Assembly: GCA_004359425.1 (NCBI GenBank)
Contig: PTEU01000001.1
Span: 160,069 to 224,068, forward strand
Length of the DNA stretch: 64,000 nt
Direction: 5' to 3'
DNA from: Ideonella sp. MAG2
GTDB lineage: Bacteria; Pseudomonadota; Gammaproteobacteria; Burkholderiales; Burkholderiaceae_C
Both the position numbers and the translations under genes were made by a program. A model generated the notes under the pieces. It was not told where the DNA came from, ran no database searches, and saw only the letters and a program-made list of their open reading frames with translations. Every line of letters starts with the position of its first letter. The first letter of the stretch is position 1. Shown here one piece after another: positions 24,420-33,361 of this stretch.

Positions 24420-24845
24420 ATGGCCCTAGATAAACCCTATAAGGACGTGCCCGGCACCATCATTTTTGATGCCGAGGAATCCCGCAAAGGCTATTGGCTG
24501 AACCAGTTCTGCCACTCGCTGATGAAGCCCGAGAACCGCGCTCGCTTCAAAGCCAATGAGCGCGCCGTGCTGGACGAATGGCCGCTGACCGAGGCGCAAA
24601 AACTGGCCGTGCTGGCGCGCGACCTGAACGCTTGCATGCGTGAGGGCGGCAACATCTACTTCCTGGCCCGCATCGGTGCTACGGATGGCCTGTCCTTCCA
24701 GCAAATGGCCGGCTCCATGACGGGCATGACCGAGACCGAGTACCGCGCCATGATGATGGCGGGCGGCCGGTCTCCTGAAGGCAATCGTTATCTGGGCGAA
24801 GACGGCGACGCCCAACCCCACCGCCAGCCCCAAGGCGCGAGATGA
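24420..24845 (+). CDS. ligA: Protocatechuate 4,5-dioxygenase, alpha subunit
   Basis: Small subunit of the extradiol dioxygenase that cleaves protocatechuate between carbons 4 and 5. The 141-residue helical protein has SRKGYWLNQFCHSLMKPENR, LLTRDL-like KLAVLARDLNACMREGGNIYFL and a C-terminal GGRSPEGNRYLGEDG, closely matching LigA/PmdA. The start codon abuts the ligI stop. A 146-base gap with a palindromic repeat separates it from ligB, unusual for two subunits of one enzyme. Confidence 0.94.
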   Translation: MALDKPYKDVPGTIIFDAEESRKGYWLNQFCHSLMKPENRARFKANERAVLDEWPLTEAQKLAVLARDLNACMREGGNIYFLARIGATDGLSFQQMAGSMTGMTETEYRAMMMAGGRSPEGNRYLGEDGDAQPHRQPQGAR

Positions 24846-24856
24846 CCCACCCCCGA

Positions 24857-24917
24857 AGGCGCTGCGCGCCTCCCCCTCAAGGGGGCGATGCCAGTGGCCC
24901 GGGAGACCCGGTGCCAC
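24857..24917 (+). repeat. Palindromic intergenic repeat between ligA and ligB
   Basis: Three perfect hairpins in 61 bases: AGGCGC/GCGCCT (24857-24862 with 24866-24871), CCCCC/GGGGG (24872-24876 with 24881-24885) and a nested stem GTGGC-CCGGG with CCCGG-T-GCCAC (24894-24917). From memory this matches a dispersed REP-like element common in Comamonadaceae. It may stabilise or attenuate the operon mRNA between the two dioxygenase subunit genes. Confidence 0.6.
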
Positions 24918-24982
24918 GGCATCTGGCCGGACGGGGTGCTGCCGCTTCAGCAGTTTTGAGCACGCCCTCACCGAATACTTGA

Positions 24983-25858
<876 letters not shown>

Positions 25859-25859
25859 C

Positions 25860-26816
25860 ATGACGAAACCTATCAAAGTCGCCCTCGCCGGGGCCGGTGC
25901 CTTTGGCATCAAGCACTTGGACGGCATCCAGAACATTGATGGCGTCGAAGTGGTCTCGCTGGTCAGCCGCGAGCTGGACAAAACTCGCGAGGTCGCCAAC
26001 AAGTACGGCATTGCCCATGTCAGTACCGAGTTGGATGACGCGCTGGCCCTGCCCGAGGTCGACGCCGTCATCCTCTGCACCCCCACCCAGATGCACGCGG
26101 CCCAAGCCATCGCCTGCATGAAGGCGAGCAAGCATGTGCAGGTCGAGATCCCGCTGTGCGACGTGCTGGCTGAAGGCGAAGACGTGCTGCGGGTGCAGCA
26201 GCAAACCGGCTTGGTCGCCATGTGCGGCCACACACGCCGCTTCAACCCCAGCCACCAGTGGGTCAACGGCAAGATCAAGGCGGGCGAGTTCAACATCCAG
26301 CAAATGGATGTGCAGACCTATTTCTTCCGCCGCACCAATATGAACGCGCTGGGCCAGCCGCGCAGCTGGACAGACCACCTGCTGTGGCACCACGCCGCCC
26401 ACACGGTGGACCTGTTCGCTTACCAGTGCGGCAGCCCGGTCGTGCAAGCCAACGCGCTGCAAGGGCCGATCCACCCGACCCTGGGCATTGCCATGGACAT
26501 GAGCATCCAACTCAAGGCCGCCAATGGCGCCATCTGCACCCTGAGCCTGTCCTTCAACAACGACGGCCCGCTGGGCACCTTCTTCCGCTACATCGGCGAC
26601 AGCGGCACTTACATCGCCCGTTACGACGATCTCTTCAATGGCAAAGAAGAAAAGATCGACGTCAGCCAAGTGGCGGTCAGCATGAACGGCATTGAGCTGC
26701 AAGACCGCGAATTCTTCGCCGCCATCCGCGAAGGCCGCGAGCCCAACGCCAGCATTGCCCAAGTGCTGCCCTGCTATCGGGTGCTGCATCAACTGGAGCA
26801 GCAGTTGCGGGGGTGA
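25860..26816 (+). CDS. ligC: 4-carboxy-2-hydroxymuconate-6-semialdehyde dehydrogenase
   Basis: NADP-dependent oxidation of the hemiacetal of the ring-cleavage product to 2-pyrone-4,6-dicarboxylate. The 318-residue protein is a Gfo/Idh/MocA-fold oxidoreductase: VALAGAGAFGIKHLDG Rossmann motif, HVQVEIPLCD with the EIP (EKP-like) lysine position changed as in LigC, and RSWTDHLLWHHAAHTVDLF in the substrate domain. The ATG is one base past the ligB stop. It is the last gene of the pathway operon; no tautomerase (LigU/GalD) follows. Confidence 0.93.
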   Translation: MTKPIKVALAGAGAFGIKHLDGIQNIDGVEVVSLVSRELDKTREVANKYGIAHVSTELDDALALPEVDAVILCTPTQMHAAQAIACMKASKHVQVEIPLCDVLAEGEDVLRVQQQTGLVAMCGHTRRFNPSHQWVNGKIKAGEFNIQQMDVQTYFFRRTNMNALGQPRSWTDHLLWHHAAHTVDLFAYQCGSPVVQANALQGPIHPTLGIAMDMSIQLKAANGAICTLSLSFNNDGPLGTFFRYIGDSGTYIARYDDLFNGKEEKIDVSQVAVSMNGIELQDREFFAAIREGREPNASIAQVLPCYRVLHQLEQQLRG

Positions 26817-26908
26817 TGCGGGTGGGGCTCCTCTGGTGGCGTCAAGCCTGTGTCGTATAGCATGGGTCGTCTGTTAACCCTCAATACCGCTTGACATTGA
26901 AAGGATGC

Positions 26909-28078
26909 ATGCCGATGCGCTGCACTGCTGAGAAGGCTTTGCCAATTTTTGCCCTAAGGACTGCCTGTGTTGCGTCACTGGCCGTCGTGCTTTCAGCCTG
27001 CACTTCGGTGCCCACAGATGACGGGATCCGCATCGGATTGGCTGCGCCTCTGACCGGATCAATTCGCCACCTGGGCCGGGATGTGGAGCGAGGGGCGCAG
27101 TTGGCGGTTGAGGAGGTCAACGGCAGGAGTATTGTGGTTGGTGGGAAGCCGCTTCGGCTGAGTTTGATTTCGCAGGACGACGCTGGCATGCCACAGCAAG
27201 GCATCACCGCTGCAAATGCGCTGGTCAGCCAAAAGGTCAATGCTGTCATCGGGCATCTGAATTCCGGCACCTCCATTCCTGCAGCAAGGGTCTATGACGC
27301 AGCGGGTGTGCCCCAAATCTCCCCCTCTGCAACTAACCCCAAGCTCACCCGCATGGGGTTCGAGCGGGTATTCCGCATGGTTGCAGACGACGTTCAGTTG
27401 GCCGAAGAGTTGGGCCGGTATGCTGTCAATCGGCTGGGGGCTCGTCGCATCATGGTGGTGGACGATAGGTCCGCCTACGGGCAAGGCATCGCAGATGTTT
27501 TTGAAAGGACCTTGCTGAGCCAGGGAGCCGTCGTCCTCCCCAGGCAGTTCGCGAACAAGAGCGCGACGAGCCTGACATTGACCGTGGACGCGATTGCTGC
27601 GCAGGGGCCTGACTTGGTCTTTTACGGCGGGATGGATATTGACCTTGGCAAGTTGATTCGATCGGTGGCGCAACGCGGCCTGCGACCCAAGTGGATTGGG
27701 GGCGATGGCATTTGCTCAGGGGAGTTGCCTAAATTCGCCTCGGGCTTGGCCGACGATCAGGTCTATTGCGCAGAGGGTGGTGGACCCCCACTGAAACCAT
27801 CACTTCAATATCAGGAGTTCGCCGACAGATTTACCAAGAAGTTCGGGAGTGCTCCCATCCTGTATGCCAGCAATACATATGACTCTGTGCAGGCCGTCGT
27901 GGCTGCCATGGTCGCGGCCGGTTCCACAGACTCCAAGATATGGGTACCGTATCTCAGGAGCACGCCCAAGCTCCTTGGCGCCAACGGCGTTATCGAATTT
28001 GATGCGTCGGGAAATCTACGACAGCCTTATGTGAGCTTCTTTACCTACAGACGTGACAGCCGGGTGCAAATCGAATGA
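26909..28078 (+). CDS. Branched-chain-amino-acid-type ABC transporter binding lipoprotein (LivJ-like)
   Basis: A 389-residue periplasmic binding protein of the Leu/Ile/Val-binding family: IRIGLAAPLTGSIRHLGRDVERGAQLAVEE, INAVIGHLNSGTSIPA-like VNAVIGHLNSGTSIPA, PQISPSATNPKLT and GADGICSGE-like GGDGICSGELPKFA. The N-terminus has a lipobox (VVLSAC), so the mature protein should be membrane-anchored. The start ATG at 26909 is chosen with GAAAGGATG just upstream; a TTG at 26891 is less likely. No permease or ATPase genes are adjacent. Composition is slightly less GC-rich than its neighbours. Confidence 0.88.
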   Translation: MPMRCTAEKALPIFALRTACVASLAVVLSACTSVPTDDGIRIGLAAPLTGSIRHLGRDVERGAQLAVEEVNGRSIVVGGKPLRLSLISQDDAGMPQQGITAANALVSQKVNAVIGHLNSGTSIPAARVYDAAGVPQISPSATNPKLTRMGFERVFRMVADDVQLAEELGRYAVNRLGARRIMVVDDRSAYGQGIADVFERTLLSQGAVVLPRQFANKSATSLTLTVDAIAAQGPDLVFYGGMDIDLGKLIRSVAQRGLRPKWIGGDGICSGELPKFASGLADDQVYCAEGGGPPLKPSLQYQEFADRFTKKFGSAPILYASNTYDSVQAVVAAMVAAGSTDSKIWVPYLRSTPKLLGANGVIEFDASGNLRQPYVSFFTYRRDSRVQIE

Positions 28079-28094
28079 GGGTCTCATCTCGCGC

Positions 28095-28738
28095 ATGACA
28101 ACCACTACTCATGCCATTACCCGGGGGCCTCTGCGGCACCTCGGCCCCTTCCAAGTCAGCCCCATCGGCCTGGGCTGCATGAACCTCAGCCATGCTTATG
28201 GCGCACCGCCCAGCGCCGAGCAGGCGCGGGCTTTGCTGCACCAGGCGCTGGACGAGGGCTGCACCCTGTTCGACACCGCCGCGCTCTACGGCTTTGGGGC
28301 CAATGAGTCGCTGGTGGGGCCGTCTCTCAAGCCCTTCAGGCAGCGCCTCACCCTGTGCAGCAAAGGCGGTATGGCGGGGGTGACGGGCGCGGATGGCAAC
28401 ACCACCCGCGTCATTGACGGCCGCCCTGAAGCCCTGCGTCGCAACTGCGAAGACAGCTTGCGCCGCTTGGGCACGGACGTGATTGACCTCTACTACCTGC
28501 ACCGCTGGGACAAGCGCGTGCCGATTGAAGACTCGGTGGGCGAGATGGCGCGGCTGGTGGCCGAGGGCAAGGTCCGCGCCTTGGGCCTGTCTGAAGTCTC
28601 GGCCGCCACCTTGCGCCGCGCCCATGCCGTGCACCCCATTGCGGCCCTGCAGTCGGAATACTCGCTGTGGACCCGCAACCCCGAGATCGCCGTGCTGCAA
28701 ACCTGCCGCGAGCTGGGCGTGGCCTTTGTGGCCTTCAG
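28095..28738 (+). pseudogene. Aldo/keto reductase truncated at the C-terminus
   Basis: The frame reads as an NADPH-dependent aldo/keto reductase: LGPFQVSPIGLGCMNLSHAYG, LFDTAALYGFGANESLVG (catalytic Asp and Tyr), SKGGMAGV (Lys), YYLHRWD (His), GKVRALGLSEVSAATLRRAH and LQSEYSLWTRNPE. Homology ends at AFVAF, where SPLGRG would be expected, about 215 residues in; a complete enzyme is about 320-330. The sequence then becomes the middle of a GNAT gene in another frame, and the AKR frame stops at 28760. The last third with part of the cofactor site is missing. Confidence 0.85.
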
Positions 28739-29245
28739 GCCGGGCTGTTCCCCGTGTTGACCGAACCTGCCCTCTACCGCTATGTCGAGGTGCCACCGCC
28801 AGCGTCGGAGGCGGCGCTGGCTGCGCGCTTTGAGCGCTGGCAGGGCGGTGGCTCGGCAGACGGCACTGAGCTGTGGTTGAACTTTGCCGTGCGGCTGGCC
28901 AGTGGGGAGCTGGTGGGCTATGTGCAGGCTACGGTGATGGTGGGCCTGCCCGAGCGCCCGGCCTGGGTGGCCTATATGCTCAGCGAGCGGGTGTGGGGCC
29001 GAGGGCTGGGACACGCGGCCACTCAAATGTTGATGAGCCATTTGGCGCAACACCACGGCTGCACCGTGTTCTGGGCCTGCATTGAGCACGACAACGCGCG
29101 CTCCATCGCCTTGGTTAAAGCGCTGGGCTTTCACCGGGCCACGGCCCAAGAGTTGGCCGCGCATGAACTGGATGCCACCGAGCTGTTGTACGTGTGCAGC
29201 GCAGAGCCGCCCTCCGCATCACCGGCACGCCGCGAATCGGCTTGA
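28739..29245 (+). pseudogene. GNAT-family N-acetyltransferase lacking its N-terminus
   Basis: Starting at LFPVLTEPALYRYVEVPPP, the frame is a GNAT domain: LWLNFAVRLASGELVGYVQATV, VAYMLSERVWGRGLGHAATQM with the acetyl-CoA pyrophosphate-binding loop, and ARSIALVKALGFHRA. The first 20 or so residues and the start codon are absent; the upstream sequence is the truncated aldo/keto reductase. The join falls around 28735-28742. A single deletion removing the end of one gene and the beginning of the next explains both. Confidence 0.8.
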
Positions 29246-29251
29246 GTGCTC

Positions 29252-30418
29252 TCAGCCAGGCTTGAACAAACCCGCCAGCCGCTCCACCGCCGCCACCGAG
29301 GCAGCGCGGTCGGGTGTGGCATCGGCATTGCCCCAGTCGCCCACCGACTGGGCTTGCACCAAGATGCCGTCTTTGCGACTCACCATATAGAGGTTGTGGC
29401 CGCGCCATTGCAGGCCGTAGTTCACACCCGCTTGCGGCACCAGGCGGGCGGTTTGGCCACGCACCGGGATCAGGCTGTCGTCACTCCACAGGGCGCGGGC
29501 GCCCCAGCCGGTGGCATTTACCAGCGTAGGCTCGGGCAGGCTGCTGAGTTGGCGCGGGTGTTCAAAGCGGCGGGTGATGATCTCGCCGCCGTCGCGCATA
29601 AAGCCGTTCATCAGCCACTCGGTATAGGCGGGCAGGTTGAAGACCATCTGGGTATAGCGGCGCACATGCGGCACGGAGAACGGGTGTTGTTGCGGCTGCA
29701 GCAACACCGAACGCGGGCGAATGTCGCCAATCAGGTCTTCCAGGTCGGGGTAGTCCGGCTCTTCGTCATGCGGCGGCACTGAAGCCAGCTCGGCGTCAAA
29801 AGGCACGTCTGAGAGAAAGTAGCCGTCTTGCCACATCACCGGTTCGCCCGCCAGACCCAGCAGGCTCTGAAAGCGCTGGAAGGAGAAGCGCGCCATGGCC
29901 TCCCATTGGCGTGTGAAGGCGGGCGTGGTTTGCGCCTCGGTGCAAATGCGAGAGTCGGGTGACCACACACCCGTGGCGGCCGAGGAGCGCACCTCGGGCG
30001 GCCGCTCGGCGCAGTAGATGCGCACGCGCAAGCCTGCCATTTGCGCCAAGCGCGCGGTGGTCAAGCCGATGGCGCCGCAGCCAATCACCCCCAGCCGTGT
30101 CGCCCCGGTGGCTTGCACTAGGCGCAAGGCCTGCTGGGCCGAGCCCCAAGAGAGCGACCAGCCCGCGCCGCCGTGGCCGTAGTTGTGCACCACGGTGTGG
30201 CGGCCCAGGCGCTGGGCTTCGATGCGCGGGCCTTGCGGGCGGAAAGGCCGGGTGCAGCAGGCCACGGCAATGATGCGGTCGGGCCGCGCCCAAACAGGCG
30301 TGAGCGGCGCAGGTGTGGCCCAGGGCGCGGCTTGGGCCAGGGCCAAGGGGGCCGCAGGAAGCAGGGTGCCGGCGGCCAGGGCCTGTGCGCTGGCGTGTAG
30401 GAGTTGGCGTCTGAGCAT
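29252..30418 (-). CDS. FAD-dependent oxidoreductase, D-amino-acid-oxidase-like
   Basis: A 388-residue flavoprotein with an unusual N-terminal signal-like segment (RRQLLHASAQALAAGTLLPAAPLALA, partly twin-arginine-like RR). The order of the core differs from classic DAAO: VVHNYGHGGAGWSLSWG precedes LGVIGCGAIGLTTARLAQMAG, the dinucleotide-binding motif, which lies about residue 110. The C-terminal half has FNLPAYTEWLMN, LVNATGWGARALW and the GLQWRGHNLYMVSR strand. The substrate is unknown; D-amino acids or sarcosine-like amines are possible. It converges with the GNAT remnant. Confidence 0.78.
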   Translation of the reverse strand: MLRRQLLHASAQALAAGTLLPAAPLALAQAAPWATPAPLTPVWARPDRIIAVACCTRPFRPQGPRIEAQRLGRHTVVHNYGHGGAGWSLSWGSAQQALRLVQATGATRLGVIGCGAIGLTTARLAQMAGLRVRIYCAERPPEVRSSAATGVWSPDSRICTEAQTTPAFTRQWEAMARFSFQRFQSLLGLAGEPVMWQDGYFLSDVPFDAELASVPPHDEEPDYPDLEDLIGDIRPRSVLLQPQQHPFSVPHVRRYTQMVFNLPAYTEWLMNGFMRDGGEIITRRFEHPRQLSSLPEPTLVNATGWGARALWSDDSLIPVRGQTARLVPQAGVNYGLQWRGHNLYMVSRKDGILVQAQSVGDWGNADATPDRAASVAAVERLAGLFKPG

Positions 30419-30491
30419 CGGCGGGATGGGAGCAGGTGTGGCCCCATTTTCACGCAGCGCCCGTCAGAGTAAGACAGGACCGGCCAATAGG

Positions 30492-30929
30492 CTATGGCTC
30501 GCAGAGCGACTTGAGCAATGCAAGCGCCTTGGGGAAGGTGTCGAGCATGTATGGCGCCCACTCTTCTGCGGTGTCCAGAGATACGGTGACTTTGCAGCCT
30601 CCCGGCGTATCCTCAAACCGATAGTTTTCGTAGGCAGGGGCCCAGGCGAGCACTTTGTCGCTGGTGGTGTCTTCCACGCCGTTCTCGATCATGCCGATGT
30701 GACGGATGGAGACGAACTCATAAGGTCTGTTCTCGGCAATGACGGAACTCATGCCATCGCCAGACGGAGCCAGGAAGCGGATCTTGGCACCGCTTTCCCA
30801 AGAGCCCAGGTAATGAGAACCTTCGCAGAAGGCCCTTGTCCAGGCCTTGTAGGTTTCTGGCCCGAGCATGGTGTCCCACACGGTGGTGCGGGGTGCGTTG
30901 ATAGTGATGTCAAACGTCAATGTCTTCAT
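30492..30929 (-). CDS. SRPBCC / AHSA1-like ligand-binding protein
   Basis: A 145-residue START-fold protein of the polyketide-cyclase/AHSA1 group: MKTLTFDITINAPRTTVWDTMLGPETYKAWTRAF at the N-terminus, a central AKIRFLAPSGDGMSSVIAENRPYEFVSIRHIG, and a long C-terminal helix PYMLDTFPKALALLKSL. Such proteins bind hydrophobic ligands; no reaction is evident. The ATG at 30929 is used, since the extra 21 codons upstream do not fit the fold. No operon partners. Confidence 0.85.
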   Translation of the reverse strand: MKTLTFDITINAPRTTVWDTMLGPETYKAWTRAFCEGSHYLGSWESGAKIRFLAPSGDGMSSVIAENRPYEFVSIRHIGMIENGVEDTTSDKVLAWAPAYENYRFEDTPGGCKVTVSLDTAEEWAPYMLDTFPKALALLKSLCEP

Positions 30930-31026
30930 GAGCGCTCCGATGGGGTGCACGCGGGGCCATGCCGAGTGGCGATCCCGCGAGGGTAGGGCCAAGTGACGCC
31001 TCGCGCAACTCGGCTTCTCCTGGGTG

Positions 31027-31980
31027 TCAGCGCCGCAGCCGCATCTCCCCCGGCAGCGGCACCGAGCGCTTCAACACCCCCTCGGCCAGCCACAGCGCGC
31101 TTCGGGCTGCGCGTTGGGCCACATAGGGCAGGGGGAGCTGCTGATAGTCGTCGTTAAACACCTCAAAGCTGTAGTCGCCGCGGTAGCCCATGCTGTCTAG
31201 CGTGCGCACCAGTTGGGCCAGGGCTTGGCTGTGCACGCCTTCGCCCGGAAAGACCCGGAAGTGGCGCGCCGTCTCCAGCCTTTCCTGGGGCGTGCGCGTC
31301 TCTTGCCACATGAAGTCGGAGAGCTGCACCAAAAAGATCTTGCGCGGATCCACCTCTTGCAGCACGGCTTGCGGGGTGTCGGTGGCAAACAGGTGATAAG
31401 AGTCGACCCCCAGCCCCAGGTTGGGCATGTCAGCGCGGCAGACCACGTCCCACGCGTCTTGGGTTTCGTTGAGATGGCGGCCCCAGGAGAGCGCCTCGAA
31501 CGCCACCTTGATGCCCAGCGGCAAGGCCAACATGGCCAGCTTGCGCAGGTCGCGGGCCATGGCTTGGCGGTCGTCGCTGGCGTGCGGGGAGGTGGAGCTG
31601 CAGGCCAGCAGCACCTTGGCGCCCAAGGCGCTGGCCATCTGGATCATTTGTTGGGCGATGTCCACCTTGTAGCTGTGCAGGTGGCCGCTCAGGCCTTCAA
31701 AGTCGCGCAGCACCTGAAAGCCCGTCACCCGCAGACCACTGGCCTTGACGGCGGCCACCGCCGCCTCAATGCCCTGCGGGTGGCCCACGATGTCGCGCGC
31801 GGCCAGCATCACCTGGCCAAAGCCCGCCGCTCGGATGGCGGCGAGCTTGGCCTCCAGCGGCCCGGCCAGGGTGATGGTGTCCATGCCAAAGTCGCCCATG
31901 TGCGCGCTGTGAGGGGGGCTGGCTGCCCTCAGGGTGGCAAGCGAGGCAGGGCTGGCCCAGAGGGCGGTGGAGGGGGTCAT
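31027..31980 (-). CDS. 3-dehydroshikimate dehydratase-type TIM-barrel protein (QuiC N-terminal half)
   Basis: A 317-residue xylose-isomerase-like TIM barrel matching the catalytic half of QuiC-type 3-dehydroshikimate dehydratases, which form protocatechuate. Metal-ligand segments are in place: KVAFEALSWG, GLGVDSYHLF, FLVQLSDFMW and DYSFEVFNDDY. In Pseudomonas this domain is fused to an HPPD-like domain; here that domain is the separate upstream gene. ATG 31980 is favoured over GTG 31989 because GAGG of the upstream stop region is at the right distance. Product is expected to feed LigAB. A sugar isomerase role cannot be fully excluded. Confidence 0.8.
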   Translation of the reverse strand: MTPSTALWASPASLATLRAASPPHSAHMGDFGMDTITLAGPLEAKLAAIRAAGFGQVMLAARDIVGHPQGIEAAVAAVKASGLRVTGFQVLRDFEGLSGHLHSYKVDIAQQMIQMASALGAKVLLACSSTSPHASDDRQAMARDLRKLAMLALPLGIKVAFEALSWGRHLNETQDAWDVVCRADMPNLGLGVDSYHLFATDTPQAVLQEVDPRKIFLVQLSDFMWQETRTPQERLETARHFRVFPGEGVHSQALAQLVRTLDSMGYRGDYSFEVFNDDYQQLPLPYVAQRAARSALWLAEGVLKRSVPLPGEMRLRR

Positions 31981-31990
31981 GGCGTCCACC

Positions 31991-32869
31991 TCAGCGCGGG
32001 TCGAGCACCAGCTCGAAGGTGGGGCCTTGGTCGCTGGGGCGGGTCAGCGCGCCGCGTGCTTCGCTGTGCACGCCCACCTTGGACTCCACAAACTCCACGC
32101 CACGGGCCTTCAAGGCCTGGACAGACGCCAGCACATCGGCTGTGCCAAAGGCGACGCGCTGCAGCAGCTCTTCGGTGTCCACATCGGCAGCGTCGGGCAC
32201 GGGCTCGATCAACTGCCAGTACAGGGTGCCGCAAGGGCTGGCGAGGATGCGGCCTTGTGGCAGCACGCCAAAGCTGTGGCCGGGCGGCAGGTCGGCAAAG
32301 CCGAACAGCTCGCCCCAGAACGCCATCCAGTCGTCGATGCGGTCAAAGCCGATGTACTGCACCAGGCCAAACAGATGCAGCCCGGCCAGCGCTGGGGGGC
32401 GCGGGTCCACCGTGGGGATGGGCACGAAGTCCACGTCGTAGATGGAGAACTCGCCGACCCGGTCGACAAAGTAGATCAGGCTGCTGCCCACGCCGTGGAT
32501 GGCGGGAATGTTCAGCTCCATCACCGCCACCTGCGTGGGCACGGCCCAGGCACCCAAATCCAGCACGCGCTTGTAGGCCCGGGCGGCGTCCTGCACCCGG
32601 AAGGCCACGGCGGCGATGGTGGCCCATTCGGGCAGCGGCGGCTCATCAGGTGAGCGGTGGGCATTGACGATGATGTTCATGTCGCCTTGGCGGTAGAGCA
32701 TCACCTCGCGCGAGCGGTGGCGCGCCACGGGCCGAAAGCCCAGACGTTCCAGGCTTTGCCCCAGGGTTTGGGGTTTGGCCGTGTGGTACTCGATGAACTC
32801 AATGCCTTGCAGGCCCAAGGGGTTGGGCATGTCGCCCACAGATTCACGAGTGGCGGTGTGGGGGCTCAT
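31991..32869 (-). CDS. HPPD-like VOC-family protein (QuiC C-terminal half as a separate gene)
   Basis: A 292-residue protein with two vicinal-oxygen-chelate repeats, similar to 4-hydroxyphenylpyruvate dioxygenase and to the C-terminal half of QuiC dehydratases: LQGIEFIEYHTAKPQTLGQSLERLGF, ALAGLHLFGLVQYIGFDRIDDW and a final FELVLDP. The segment where dioxygenases carry the second iron-ligand histidine (HIAF type) reads QRVAFGTADV, so that histidine appears replaced by arginine. It is followed ten bases later by the TIM-barrel gene and preceded by aroE. Its own activity is uncertain; an accessory role in dehydroshikimate dehydration is inferred. Confidence 0.75.
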   Translation of the reverse strand: MSPHTATRESVGDMPNPLGLQGIEFIEYHTAKPQTLGQSLERLGFRPVARHRSREVMLYRQGDMNIIVNAHRSPDEPPLPEWATIAAVAFRVQDAARAYKRVLDLGAWAVPTQVAVMELNIPAIHGVGSSLIYFVDRVGEFSIYDVDFVPIPTVDPRPPALAGLHLFGLVQYIGFDRIDDWMAFWGELFGFADLPPGHSFGVLPQGRILASPCGTLYWQLIEPVPDAADVDTEELLQRVAFGTADVLASVQALKARGVEFVESKVGVHSEARGALTRPSDQGPTFELVLDPR

Positions 32870-32885
32870 GGTTCAGGGCTCCGTC

Positions 32886-33349
32886 TCAGTCGTGAAGGCA
32901 GGACACCGCCCGCAGCTCTTCCGGCGTGGCAGTGCCAAAGCCGAAGAACTCCAGGTAGGCGGGGATCATTTCGTAGAGCATGTCGCTGCCCACTTGGATG
33001 GGGCAGCCCTTGGCTTGAGCCTGTGCCAGCAGGGATCGCCCAGCAGGCTGCCGTCCGGGCGAACCAAGACGGCGTTGCAGGCCCCGGCGGCTTTGGCGGT
33101 GGGGGTGACTTCGTCCATCAAGGCCAGGGTGCTGACCTTGTGCGGCATGGTGACCAGCGCGCCTCGCGCATTGGTCAGGCGGCGCAGCACGGCGATGGTG
33201 TCGGCAAAGGCTTCGGGCTTGACGCCCATGGGCATGACCACAGCGTCAATGCCTTTGCTGTCGAACCAGGGGTTGTAGATCAGCGGCGCTTTGAAGTTCT
33301 CCGTCGGATATCCGAGATGCGCGATGAGCGTGGTTTTGCCGCTGATCAT
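32886..33349 (-). pseudogene. aroE: aroE-like shikimate/quinate dehydrogenase, NAD(P)-binding domain deleted with frameshift
   Basis: The N-terminal substrate domain is intact: MISGKTTLIAHLGYPTENFKAPLIYN, then VVMPMGVKPEAF, LVTMPHKVSTLALMDEV and AGACNAVLVRPDGSLLGD. Frame is then lost. The C-terminal piece continues in another frame as LLAQAQAKGCPIQVGSDMLYEMIPAYLEFFGF and ends at 32886. The junction is near 33033-33036. About 120 residues are missing, including the whole Rossmann domain, so no dehydrogenase activity is possible. Position in the TRAP/QuiC cluster points to a catabolic shikimate or quinate dehydrogenase, not the biosynthetic one. Confidence 0.88.
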
Positions 33350-33361
33350 GGTGCCTCATCC

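Noticed and set aside
31213-32667. A 484-codon plus-strand open frame
   Set aside because: It is antisense to the TIM-barrel and HPPD-like genes, its protein is His/Gln/Arg-rich without family motifs, and the minus strand carries two well-recognised proteins.
33001-33060. Direct repeat CCAGCAGG as proof of the mechanism of the aroE deletion
   Set aside because: Both copies remain and are 13 bases apart, whereas a simple repeat-mediated deletion would leave one; it is noted only as a possible contributor.
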